A DNA stretch of 64,000 bases from Termitomyces sp. T153 (lineage: Eukaryota; Basidiomycota; Agaricomycetes; Agaricales; Lyophyllaceae), in contig JACKQL020000007.1 in NCBI GenBank assembly GCA_018296165.2, positions 372,001 to 436,000 on the forward strand, in the 5' to 3' direction. Under the pieces are notes generated by a model. That model saw nothing but the letters and a program-made list of their open reading frames with translations, had not been told where the DNA came from and did no database searches. How positions within the stretch are numbered: position 1 is the stretch's first letter; each line of letters starts with the position of its first letter. Positions 11,131 to 19,842 of this stretch are shown here, in pieces. A program made the translations under genes and the position numbers.

Positions 11131-11665
11131 ATTTGACAAGATGGGACTCTCACCTTTTGACTACTAATCATGCCATCCCTACCAGAAGAACACCCAAGCA
11201 CAAGAGCTACTCCACTAGAACAAATGATAGGAAAAAGAGAACTCTGCATGAAGTAGTTCCCCTGGAGCATTATGAACTAGCTGCTGTGTTCCCTGAAGGA
11301 AGCAGAAACTCCCTCTATCACCTCTCCAGACCTTATTGTCACAACCTCAACACCCAATCACTTCAAACCCAGAAGCCCTGACAATAGAAAACACACTCCA
11401 CTCTAGCTTCCTCAAGACACACCTTGAAGGCTTCCCTGCCAAATCAATTTAGAAACAACCAATGACTTTAGGTAACTCTAGACTTTGCCATCACAACTCT
11501 GACCCCCACTACCACCACCCTAACCTTGGAGCATCAACCTAGGGACCCTCAGTATCAAAGATGCATCTCTGCCTCCCTGGACACCCCTCCAAGGCTTCCT
11601 CCTAACATCTTGTAAAGATGATATAAAGAACTGAGGCACCTTAACCCACAACTCCAAGCAGCCCC
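11131..11665 (+). pseudogene. Pol relic of A2, start of RT (left of the A1 insertion)
   Basis: The segment LHEVVPLEHYELAAVFPEG (about 11,246-11,302) matches ILSEVVPLEYHEFADVFSEG of the A1 pol just before RT. It is followed by remnants of the HRSYNHKINL region. The sequence is cut at 11,665 by the A1 insertion (left TSD GCCCC at 11,661-11,665). Upstream protease domains are not recognisable. Confidence 0.65.
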
Positions 11666-12647
11666 TGTCAGGTTCCACTGACAACAGGGGCTCAGTACAC
11701 TGGCAAGTCCTTACTAGGCAGACGTGATGTCCTGCGCTTATAACCAGGCATCCAGAGTTGGAGTGGAGGTGGGAAGGCCTGCGAGGGGGTTCTAGGGAAA
11801 ACGGCCCGAGCAAGTCCTGAATGGCCCCGAGAAGTCTAAAACCGAAGGTATTGGTCGTTGACCCAGAGCAGGTGTCAGGGCTAGTTCGTGGGCATGCAAA
11901 TAGATTGCAGGGTGAGCGGAGGCTTCTCGAGTGATGGGGGCGGGGCCAGAGTTGGATAGGGGATTACCCGGGCTTGATGGGTCCCAGGGCCGAGCAGAGA
12001 GTGAGGGTCAGAGTTGTCGTAAGAATGTTTGGGTTGTGGTGCGTGCGCGGAGTTCATACTGACACAGGGAGCAAGAGGAACTTAGAAGAACAAAGGAAAT
12101 ATGTACAGTCGAGACAAGACAGAGACAAGACAAGACTGAGGAAAAAGATAGATTCAAAACTTAAAAACAGAAACAGAGACAAGATGAGAGACAAAACATA
12201 GGAAACCGGTAAATGTAATATCAAGACTAAAGTTCGAGGAGTTATTCTACGACTTATATACCAACTACTGGGTACCCTGGAGGGCAGCGGATATGGTGGC
12301 AGGAGTCGACGGAGCTGTGCAGAGTTGACAGGTGTTGGGTACAATCCAAGGGCGGGCCGCAGCAGTATTCTGATGGGATCAGTTGGGGGCGCAGCTGCTC
12401 TGAGGATGTCATGATACTCTGGGATGGGTTGGGTAAACTAGGGTAGGGGGTTGGGAATGTATGGCATGGCCAGGAACAGTGGGGGAAGGTTTCAGAGGGA
12501 GTGTTGATGGCTATGGAGAGGGTGTTGGAGTTGCCATCAGGGTTTGCCGGAGAAGCATTGGAGTTATCCAGTGTGGGCAGGGTTCAGGGGAGTTAGACAG
12601 GAAATTGGGAGGGGTTGGGAGCAGTGTCTAGGGAGCGGGTCGTGACA
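11666..12647 (-). repeat. 3' LTR of A1
   Basis: 982 bp, reading TGTCACGACCCGC...GGAACCTGACA on the minus strand. It is co-linear with the 5' LTR at 22,038-24,205 once the nested solo LTR is removed. It contains CTTATATA (12,253-12,260, the TATA box on minus) and TAATATCAAGACT (12,216-12,228, the complement of the predicted transcript start). Confidence 0.92.
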
Positions 12648-12660
12648 TTACCCCCCCTTC
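12648..12660 (-). other. Polypurine tract of A1
   Basis: On the minus strand GAAGGGGGGGTAA directly precedes the 3' LTR start TGTCACGACC. The same GAAGGGGGGGTGA precedes the A2 3' LTR at 30,475. Confidence 0.85.
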
Positions 12661-12722
12661 AGCATTGAGACCCTTGAGACATGGGGAGCGAGTCAGGGAT
12701 CAGTAGGGTGTGGGAATTGAAG

Positions 12723-12740
12723 TTGATCAATATTGATCAA
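12723..12740. promoter_or_regulatory. 18-bp perfect palindrome upstream of the antisense gene
   Basis: TTGATCAATATTGATCAA is a perfect inverted repeat 120 bp upstream of the antisense gene's ATG (12,861). A2 has TTGATCAATATTGCTCAA (30,379-30,396) at the equivalent place, with one base changed. It could be a dimer-binding operator; this is not shown. Confidence 0.55.
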
Positions 12741-12815
12741 ACCGCAGTGAGTGGCGGCGGCGTGGGGAAGGAAGTCAAGGTGCGGCCGCCGTTCATCAGG
12801 GGCTCCTTCCTAAGT

Positions 12816-12823
12816 TATTAAAA
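12816..12823 (+). promoter_or_regulatory. TATA-like box of the antisense gene
   Basis: TATTAAAA followed by GGGGTGGACACACCTGG lies about 40 bp before the ATG at 12,861. A2 has AATTAAAAGGGG at the equivalent place on its other strand (near 30,300). Confidence 0.5.
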
Positions 12824-12860
12824 GGGGTGGACACACCTGGGAGTCCCCCAGCTTGTTGTA

Positions 12861-14538
12861 ATGTCTTCTTCAGCTTATTCTCCCACAGCATCTAGGTCAC
12901 TGTCCCCACCATCCCAGCTGTTGTCTTCTGAGGATTCAGAGGGTCGCCGAGATCGCCGTCGGATTGAGGCAATGTACTGTAGTCATGAGTGCGGTCTGTC
13001 TCATGTACCCCAGAATACTGATTGGTCCTTCGCAGAGTTGTCCGCGGCCATGGCAGGTCCCTCAGGGCCATTGTCTGGCACGGACGTGATGCAGCCACCA
13101 GCAGGCATGGCCCCTTCTACGCGCTCCAAGTCTGGCATTTGTCCAGGGGTGGTCCAGCTTGTCCCAGAGGGTTTGAGGGTGGTACAGGCGGAGGTGACAC
13201 CGGAGCAGTTTGCTGAGGCGGTGGGTCAGGCAAGAGGTCCCCCCACCCATGAGTGGTGTCAGGCGGCGGCCCCGGTGAGTGGCTACTTAGCTTTATGTTT
13301 CCCGGACCAACATGCCCCTGCAGTGTGCATCTTGCACCTGACGAGGGGAGCAGTGTGAATTTGAGGAACCTGCATCAGGGGTATGGTGGGACACGTTGGT
13401 GTGCCTTCCATGCCATTCGCGGCACAAGAAGTGCTCCATCACCCTGAGTTGGCATGCCACCTGCGTTGTGGCGGAGCAAGGGTGGGATTGAGGTTGGGTT
13501 GCAGCGCAACTGGAGGAAGGGCGGAAGGGCAGGGTGTCGGGGAGGGGCTCTGGGGCTGGGGAAGGGGAATGGGTTAGCGCGCCTGCTATGAAGGTGGGGC
13601 CCCCATGGGGTGGATGGAGGGAGGGGGCCCCTTCCACACAGAAGAAAGGGAAATGGAGAGCATCCCCTTCACCCGAGGCAGGTCCCAGTAAGCAGGCGTG
13701 TGGCAAGCAGGTAATGGGGGGCCCCCCTGGTTCTGCAGTATACTCCCCTACATCTGGAGCCCCCATTGAACAGTCCGCGGATAGGTCATGGTCGGTTGCA
13801 GAGGCCTATCTGCGGTGTTGGGTAGAGAGCTTGGAACAGTTGTTGGTCGCACGCGAGGAGGAGATTCAGGGGGTACGGGAGGAGAGGGATGGGGCTCAAC
13901 GGGAGTTGGACAGGGTTTGGAGGGAACGGGACTTGGCGCAAAAAGACAAGGATGTTGCTGTCAGGACTGCCATGGAGCGATTGTCTTGTCTGCAGGAGTT
14001 GGGTGTGAACGGTGCATTTGCAGGCATGGGCAGAGGCGGTGGAGGTGGCGACGCAGCAGGCAGGAGGCTCAGGGGCGCAGGAGACTCAGCAGGGTTCTAG
14101 CGCTGGGGAAGTCCAGGCAGCGGCGGGAGGAATGGCTTGCCAACGAGGCAGCCTCGGGCCAGCGAGGAGTGCTTTGTGAGTGGTTTCCCTGCTTCCCGTC
14201 TCCTAAGCACTGATTCTGTTTCCATAGACTGGGCCAGGGAGCATCGCATCCTTCTTGACGGAGTGTTGGCAGCGCTGGGGTCCATCCATGATGGGTTGGC
14301 GAGGATGCCCAGGGACCTTCTGCCAGAGTTGGGTCAAGGGGTTATGCAGATGGGGCATCTGTTGGCAGGGCATCGGCAGAGGGTGATGGCAGATCCTGGA
14401 GCATGGTGGGAGATGGCGACGGACATGGGGGAACCACTTCTCAGGCAACCCAAGGTTCTGGTGGCGGTAGTGGCACAGTTGGAAGTGTTCATGGTAGGAA
14501 GGGTAGCGGGGTTAGGGTTGGAGGAGGAGGAGGGGTGA
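12861..14538 (+). pseudogene. Antisense spliced gene of A1: Zn2Cys6-like, coiled-coil protein
   Basis: Encoded on the strand opposite to gag-pol. Exon 1 starts at 12,861 and ends at ...QAAAP at 13,273. A clean intron (GTGAGT...CTGCAG, about 13,274-13,322) follows. Exon 2 opens with cysteines spaced C-x2-C-x6-C-x15-C-x2-C-x6-C, like a fungal Zn2Cys6 cluster with a long loop, ending HKKCSITLSWHATCVVAEQGW. Then come a low-complexity basic stretch, a charged coiled coil near 13,840-14,000 (LEQLLVAREEEIQGVREERD) and a frame change. A second intron (GTGAGT...CCATAG, about 14,175-14,226) precedes a C-terminal block ending GAWWEMA. Stops at 13,350 and 13,477 are TGA where CGA is likely. The protein family recurs in A2 and A0. 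I recognise similar uncharacterised proteins from Agaricomycetes. A DNA-binding role is inferred only. Confidence 0.7.
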
Positions 14539-14776
14539 GGGGAACTCGGACTCTGTTGTTGAATTGTTCTCTGTCCATTCTTGTTTGATATGTACATTCA
14601 CCACTTGTTGCTATACATTCTCTGGTCCTTCTGCTGAGTGTGGGAAGTTTCAGATAGAGCAAGGAGAGGAGTAAGTGAAAACACGTAGGAGAGTACTGGT
14701 GGGAGTTGAATCCCTGGTAAACCCAGAGGTGGGGGTTATGCCCACTACTGCCATCTGTGTTGGGTCAGTCCCGGGG
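14539..14776 (-). other. A1 region between pol and antisense gene
   Basis: No gene seen. It aligns with A2 near 28,370-28,510 (TCAACACAGATGGCA, then AACCCC and GATTCAACTCC), so it is native element sequence downstream of the chromodomain. It ends at the left TSD copy (CGGGG, 14,772-14,776) of the solo LTR E. Confidence 0.6.
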
Positions 14777-15466
14777 TGTCAGGACCACAGTCCTGGAGGG
14801 GGACTCTTACAGGAGCCAAGACCACCTTGGGGAGGTGATGCCAACAGCAAGTATGTAAATAGGGAAAGAAACTAAGAGACTAAGAAATGAGAGCGAGTAA
14901 TGAATGGAGAGAAGATCAGATAACAACAGAACACAAACAAGATATCAGGTAATGTCAAGGCTGGGGTGTAGCTACAGACTAAGGGACCTTATATAGCTGT
15001 AGGACACTGCCAAAAGGAGAAGATGGAAGTGATCTAAGTCATGAGAAAGCGATCTGGAACAAGGGAAGCAATCCTGGAAGTGATCTGGAACAGGTGGGAG
15101 TGATCTGGAACAGGTGGGAGTGATCTGGAACAGGTGGGAGTGATCTGGAACCTGTGAAAGTGATCTGGAACCTGTGGAAGTGATCTGGAACCTGTGGAAG
15201 TGATCTGGAACCTGTGGAAGTGATCTGGAACCTGTGGAAGTGATCTGGAACCTGTGGAAGTGATCTGGTACCTGTGGAAAGGATCTGTGCCTATGGGAAT
15301 GATCTGGAACAGGAAAAGCGGTCCTAGAGGTGGCTAAAACCTGGATGTGGCTGAAACAGGACTGTGGCTAAGATCTGGGGGTGTGGCTGAGATCTAGAGA
15401 GGGACTGTGTAGAATCTGAGGTTGGATAATGGTGAAGGGAAGGGGGGAATGGAATGGGTCATGACA
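14777..15466 (-). mobile_element. Solo LTR of family E in A1
   Basis: 690 bp starting TGTCATGACCCATTCC and ending GTGGTCCTGACA on minus. The 5-bp duplication CGGGG is exact on both sides (14,772-14,776 and 15,467-15,471). It lies just downstream of the chromodomain codons. A TATATAAG sits on minus near 15,000. It is longer than the other family E copies because of the internal 20-bp repeat array. No internal genes remain, so it is a recombination product. Confidence 0.92.
15074..15305. repeat. 20-bp minisatellite inside LTR E
   Basis: About 11-12 tandem copies of a 20-bp unit, AGTGATCTGGAACCTGTGGA or the variant ending CAGGTGGG, in two blocks (CAGGTGGG type then CCTGTGGA type). Diverged relatives of the same array occur in LTR E copies at 38,500-38,735, 44,140-44,410 and 49,830-49,990. 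Confidence 0.9.
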
Positions 15467-16773
15467 CGGGGGTCCCGGGGCTTGGCGGGATTTTGTCAGT
15501 GGAAGTCCCGGAGTTCGTTGGGGGCTCTGTTGAGGTTCTTTTGGGGTTCCCATGTGTCGTCCTCAGGTCTGTAGCCCTTCCAGCGGACCAAGTACTGGAG
15601 TTGGCTGCGGACTATCCGGGAGTCAAGGATCTCATCGACCTCATAGTGATACTCGTCCTCGACTTTGACGGGGGGCGGTCAGCTGGGGCGTTGGCCGGGG
15701 AAGGGGTCTGGAGCGTGCCTTTCAAGGAGTCAAATGTGGAACACAGGGTGGAGGGCCTTCAGGCCCGGAGGCAGGTTGAGCTTGTAAGCGTGGGTGGAGA
15801 CCTTCTGGAGGACCTTGAATGGGCCGAGGCATTTGTGGTCGAGTTTGATGGAAGGCCTCCAGGTCTTGAGATTTTGCCGGTTGAGCCAGACCAAGGTGCC
15901 GGGGGGCCAGTCGGGGGTCGGCTTGTGACGGGCATTGGCATGCTTGGAGTAGGCTTGGTTGGCGGTGTCGATCTCGTCCCAGAGGAATTGGTGGAGGGAT
16001 CGGAGGTCCTTGGCGACCTTGTGGGCAACGTGGGAAGGGATGTCTTTGAGGAACAGCGTGAGTTGGGGATTGTAGCCCTTGTTGGCGTAAAAGGGGGAAA
16101 CTCCGGTGGCGGAGTGAGGCGTGTTGTTGTAGGTGAATTCAGCAAGGGGAAGCTCTGCGCACCAGTCATTCTGTAAATAGTTAATGTAGAGGCAAAGATA
16201 CTGTTCTAACATCTGGTTTACATGTTTGGTTTGTCCATCGGTTTCCAGGTGATAGGCGGTAGAGAGGCTGGTTTTGATTTCAAGCGCCTTGCACAGCGAT
16301 TGCCAAAAATGGGATACGAATAGGGGTCCGCGGTCAGAGACAATGTCGTCAGAAAGTCTGTGTTTGGAGAATATGTGTTTGAGAAATAGTTTGGCGAAAT
16401 CCGGAGCAGTGTTGGTGGTGTGGCAGGGGATAAAGAGGGCTTGTTTAGTAAGGCGGCAGATGACAACGAGGATTGCATCGAAACCTTCAGAGTCAGGGAG
16501 TTTGACAATATGATCCATTGATATTGAGGACCAGGGGCGGCGACCGACGGGGAGGGGTTTCAGTAATCCGTGGGGGCAGTGGCAGGGTACTTTGGCCTGT
16601 AGGCAGGGTTTGCAGGCCCTTATGTATCGCGTGATGTCCTTCTTCATTCCTGGCCAAAAATAAGTCCAGGAGATGAGTTGAAGGGTCTTACGAATTCCTG
16701 GGTGCCCCTGGAGTTTGTGGTTGTGGTGTTGTCAGAGTATGTCGAGGCGAATGGACTTGTGGTCCGGGGCATA
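15467..16773 (-). pseudogene. A1 pol, integrase and chromodomain
   Basis: In minus sense, after the stop at the end of the RT/RNase H frame, the integrase zinc end is read (HHNHKLQGHPG...CKPCLQAK). A 305-codon open frame (16,647-15,730) holds the core: ISMDHIVKLPDSEG, DIVSDRGPLF with the second Asp, and NQMLEQYL with the Glu. The GPY-like end (KLDHKCLGPFKV, LHPVFHI) follows. After two stops (one TGA probably from CGA) comes the chromodomain at about 15,662-15,547 ([27 protein letters not shown]). Integrase inserts the cDNA; the chromodomain targets chromatin. The few stops make it inactive but it is the freshest integrase here. Confidence 0.9.
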
Positions 16774-16776
16774 GAT

Positions 16777-19700
16777 TCATCCACTCCAGAGCAGGAGGCA
16801 GTGGTCCGGAGATAGCAAAAAGGGGTTGTCTATACTAGACTTGTCAGGGTTGTTGTGGGGGTTGTGCTGGTTGAAGAAGGGGTCCAGGGGTGAATTCCTG
16901 ATTTGCTGGAGGATTCCTGCTTCATTTAAAATCAGCACGGCATGTAGATGTTCGGGTGGGATTACCACTCGATGGTTGAATGCATTCTGTTCAGTTTCAA
17001 ATGATTTCTTTGGATACATGTTGGGTCTTCGAGTGAGGGCGTCGGGCTTTGCGCTGAGTTGTCTGGGGCAGTAGTGAATAGTAAAATCATACTCCGAGAG
17101 GGTTTCAGACCATTGAGCTTGGCAGCGGCTGAGCTGTTTTGTGGTCATAAAATATTGCAGGTTATTGTGATCGGAGTAGACTTGGATGCTGTGCGGGGAC
17201 CCCTCAAGGTAGGCCCGCCACTGACAAAAGGCTTCAATGATTGCAAGGAGTTCCTTGTCGTAAATATCGTAGTTGAGTTCTGCTGGGATCATTGATTGGG
17301 TGTAGAAGGCAACAGGGCGGAGATCCTTGCCCCCTGAGTTTGACTGGGAGAGTATCCCAGTGATAGCGTAGTCGGAGGCATCACATTTGAGCACAATCAG
17401 GGGGGAGGGGTCAAAATGGCGGAGGACTGGAGCGGAGGTGAAGGCCTTTTTCAGGAGGAGGAATATGCTCTGGCACTTGCTGTCCCAGTCCCAAGGGGTG
17501 TCCTTCTGTGTGAGTGAGTTGAGGGGTTTGGTGATCCCAGAGTAGTTGTCGATGAAGCAGTGATAGAAGTTAGCAAACCCCAAGAATGACTGTACCTCCT
17601 TGACGTTCTGCGGGGAGGGCCAGTTGAGTATTGTGTTGACCTTGGCGGGGTCCATGCACACACCATTGGGGGTGACAATGACTCTGAGATATTCGACTTC
17701 CATTGTGTGGAAGGAGCACTTCTCGGGTTTAGTGTGAAGGTGATATTCTTGGAGTTGTTCCAAGACATGGCAGACATGCTCCAAATGCTCTGCCAGCAAA
17801 TTTGAGTAGATCAGGATATTGTCCAAATATACGATGACAAAAACGTTGTTCATGTCGTGGAAGATGTCATTCATGAAGTACTGGAAGGTGGCGGGGGAGT
17901 TAGTCATTCCGAAGGGCATTACGAGATACTCAAAGAGGCCATAGTGGGTGCAAAAGGTGGTCTTCCATTCATGTCCCGGGGCGATCCGGACATTGTTGTA
18001 GCCAGAATGGAGGTCAATTTTTGTGTAAATCTTGGCGCTGCGAAGACAATCAACAAGGTCTCCAATTAAGGGGAGGGGGTACCGGTTCTTTTTGGTGACT
18101 TTGTTGAGTCCCCGATAGTCCACACAGAGTCGGAGGGATCCATCTTTTTTCTTGGCAAACAGAACTGGGGCGCCAGCCGCGGAGATCGATGGGCATATGA
18201 AACCTTTGCCAAGCATGTCATCGAGGTATTCCTTCAGGGCCCGGAGCTCAATTTTGGACATGTTGTAGATCTTGCCAAATGGGGGTGAGGTACCTTCTTT
18301 GAGGTTGATCTTGTGGTTGTAGGAGCGGTGCGGAGGGAGTTCCTTGGCACTTCCTTCAGAGAACACATCAGCAAACTCATGATACTCCAGGGGAACTACT
18401 TCAGATAGGATCTGTTCCTCTGTCTTGCTTTCTGGCGCAGTAGTCCCTGCGTGGAGGTATTCCTCAGGTAGGGCTGGCGTGACTTGCAACTGGAAGGCGG
18501 GGGTGCCTTCTCGTAAGAGGCGCGCAAAGGGGATGGTGCCGATGATTTTAATGTCAAGGTCTCCGGGGTCAATGGGGTTGGGTACCATAGGTGTAACAGT
18601 CGAGTCCGGGGTGACATTGGGGTTGGTCGGGAGCTTCAGGCATTGCTGGTCAGGGTAGCACGGGCCCTTATATTGATTTTGGGGTATGTTGGGGGGCAGC
18701 CATCGTAATTTGTCTGAGGGTGATCGAGACGGAGTTGTGCTTCTTTCTCCGTCAGGGTTGGCGTCGGGGGTTGGGGAATCCTGGGTCATTCTGGAGGTGA
18801 TGGTGTCAGGGTGGGGAACGTCAAGATCAGAGATAGACTGGAGGCGGAGGTGGATGGCAGCCACTAAACTTGCTTTGGGGCCAGGGAATTGCATGGTGAG
18901 GTTCTTCCAGTTGATGTCGGGATTGACGTCTTGCAGCCACAGGAGTCCAAGCATGATTGGGGTTGATGGGGGTAGTTGGGTAACGAGGAGTCGGGCCTGG
19001 AGTTGCAGGTCGTTATTGAGGGTGAGGGTGTTGTCATGGTACTGCATGATTTTTGTCATGGCAGGGCTCCCGTCGAAGAGTTGGAGCTCAAGGGGTTTGT
19101 CGAGGTCATTGCATCGGAGATTGAGTTGGTTGCTGATGAAGACACCGGAGGCGCCGCTGTCTACAAGGGTGGGGAGTACCTCAAGCGAGCTGCCAAGTCG
19201 GACATAAATGACGAACAACCATGCAGACCTAGAGCAAAGTTGCAGAGGGGTCCGGGGTTGGTCGATTGTGGTCTTGGAGTTCTCGGAGGGGTGTGAGACA
19301 TCGAAGGGTACCAGCCCAGAGTCCGTGGGGTTGTACTGGTCAAGGTGGAGGGTGAGACTGGGCCAATTGACATGGGGATTGGTGGAGCAGAGCCATGAGA
19401 ACCCTAAGATGACGGGGGCAGAGGGGTGTAATTTTGTGACGAGTAGTCGGAGTCCTTGCTGTTGTCTGTTGGCGAAGGTCATGGTCGTTTCTAGGCAATG
19501 AGTGATGTCTCCCACTGGGGTAGAGTCTCCGTCAAAAAGTTTGAGGGGGATTGGGGCGGGGAGGTGATGGAGAGGTTGTGGGGCAAGCACTGCCAGGGAT
19601 TCGTCAACGAAGTTATTGGTGGCACCGCTGTCGACTAGTGTGGGGACGGGTTTGTCGGTGAAGGGGAGAGTGGTGCAGAGGAGGAGGTTTGTGGATGAGT

Positions 19701-19839
19701 GGGAGGGGAGGTGTGCTGGGTGGTTATCCAGGGCAAGTACCGTTGCGCGGAGGAGTGTGGCTGGGGCAGAGAAGACGTCGGGGTCTGGTCTGCAGTCTAG
19801 TGCATCTTCCAGACCTAAACCTGTTGGGGACCCCTCGGC
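16777..19839 (-). CDS. pol: A1 pol: tandem proteases, reverse transcriptase, RNase H
   Basis: One open frame of about 1,020 codons; the first in-frame ATG is at 19,590, but homology runs upstream to 19,839, where a TAG interrupts. Order: protease 1 with LVDSGAT (about 19,620-19,640) and VILGFSWL; protease 2 with LVDSGAS (about 19,150-19,170) and IMLGLLWL; a linker; RT with KKKDGSLRLCVDYRGLNK, MPFGMTNSPATFQ and the active site; RNase H with LKCDASDYAI, YDKELLAII and YSDHNNLQYF. The two protease units align with each other (NPHVNWPSLT against NPDINWKNLT). The RT catalytic motif reads YLDN (17,818-17,832) instead of YLDD, so polymerase activity is likely lost. Expression is probably as a gag-pol polyprotein. 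Integrase follows after a stop. Confidence 0.92.
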   Translation of the reverse strand, partial: AEGSPTGLGLEDALDCRPDPDVFSAPATLLRATVLALDNHPAHLPSHSSTNLLLCTTLPFTDKPVPTLVDSGATNNFVDESLAVLAPQPLHHLPAPIPLKLFDGDSTPVGDITHCLETTMTFANRQQQGLRLLVTKLHPSAPVILGFSWLCSTNPHVNWPSLTLHLDQYNPTDSGLVPFDVSHPSENSKTTIDQPRTPLQLCSRSAWLFVIYVRLGSSLEVLPTLVDSGASGVFISNQLNLRCNDLDKPLELQLFDGSPAMTKIMQYHDNTLTLNNDLQLQARLLVTQLPPSTPIMLGLLWLQDVNPDINWKNLTMQFPGPKASLVAAIHLRLQSISDLDVPHPDTITSRMTQDSPTPDANPDGERSTTPSRSPSDKLRWLPPNIPQNQYKGPCYPDQQCLKLPTNPNVTPDSTVTPMVPNPIDPGDLDIKIIGTIPFARLLREGTPAFQLQVTPALPEEYLHAGTTAPESKTEEQILSEVVPLEYHEFADVFSEGSAKELPPHRSYNHKINLKEGTSPPFGKIYNMSKIELRALKEYLDDMLGKGFICPSISAAGAPVLFAKKKDGSLRLCVDYRGLNKVTKKNRYPLPLIGDLVDCLRSAKIYTKIDLHSGYNNVRIAPGHEWKTTFCTHYGLFEYLVMPFGMTNSPATFQYFMNDIFHDMNNVFVIVYLDNILIYSNLLAEHLEHVCHVLEQLQEYHLHTKPEKCSFHTMEVEYLRVIVTPNGVCMDPAKVNTILNWPSPQNVKEVQSFLGFANFYHCFIDNYSGITKPLNSLTQKDTPWDWDSKCQSIFLLLKKAFTSAPVLRHFDPSPLIVLKCDASDYAITGILSQSNSGGKDLRPVAFYTQSMIPAELNYDIYDKELLAIIEAFCQWRAYLEGSPHSIQVYSDHNNLQYFMTTKQLSRCQAQWSETLSEYDFTIHYCPRQLSAKPDALTRRPNMYPKKSFETEQNAFNHRVVIPPEHLHAVLILNEAGILQQIRNSPLDPFFNQHNPHNNPDKSSIDNPFLLSPDHCLLLWSG

Positions 19840-19842
19840 CTA

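Noticed and set aside
15074..15305. Regular ~20-bp repeats resembling a CRISPR array
   Set aside because: Units are directly abutting without spacers, the surrounding LTR has perfect TSDs, and the genome is eukaryotic; it is a minisatellite in an LTR.
15454..16176. 240-codon plus-strand open frame over the integrase region
   Set aside because: Exact shadow of the minus-strand integrase and chromodomain, which carry the recognisable motifs; Val/Gly-rich composition fits an antisense shadow.
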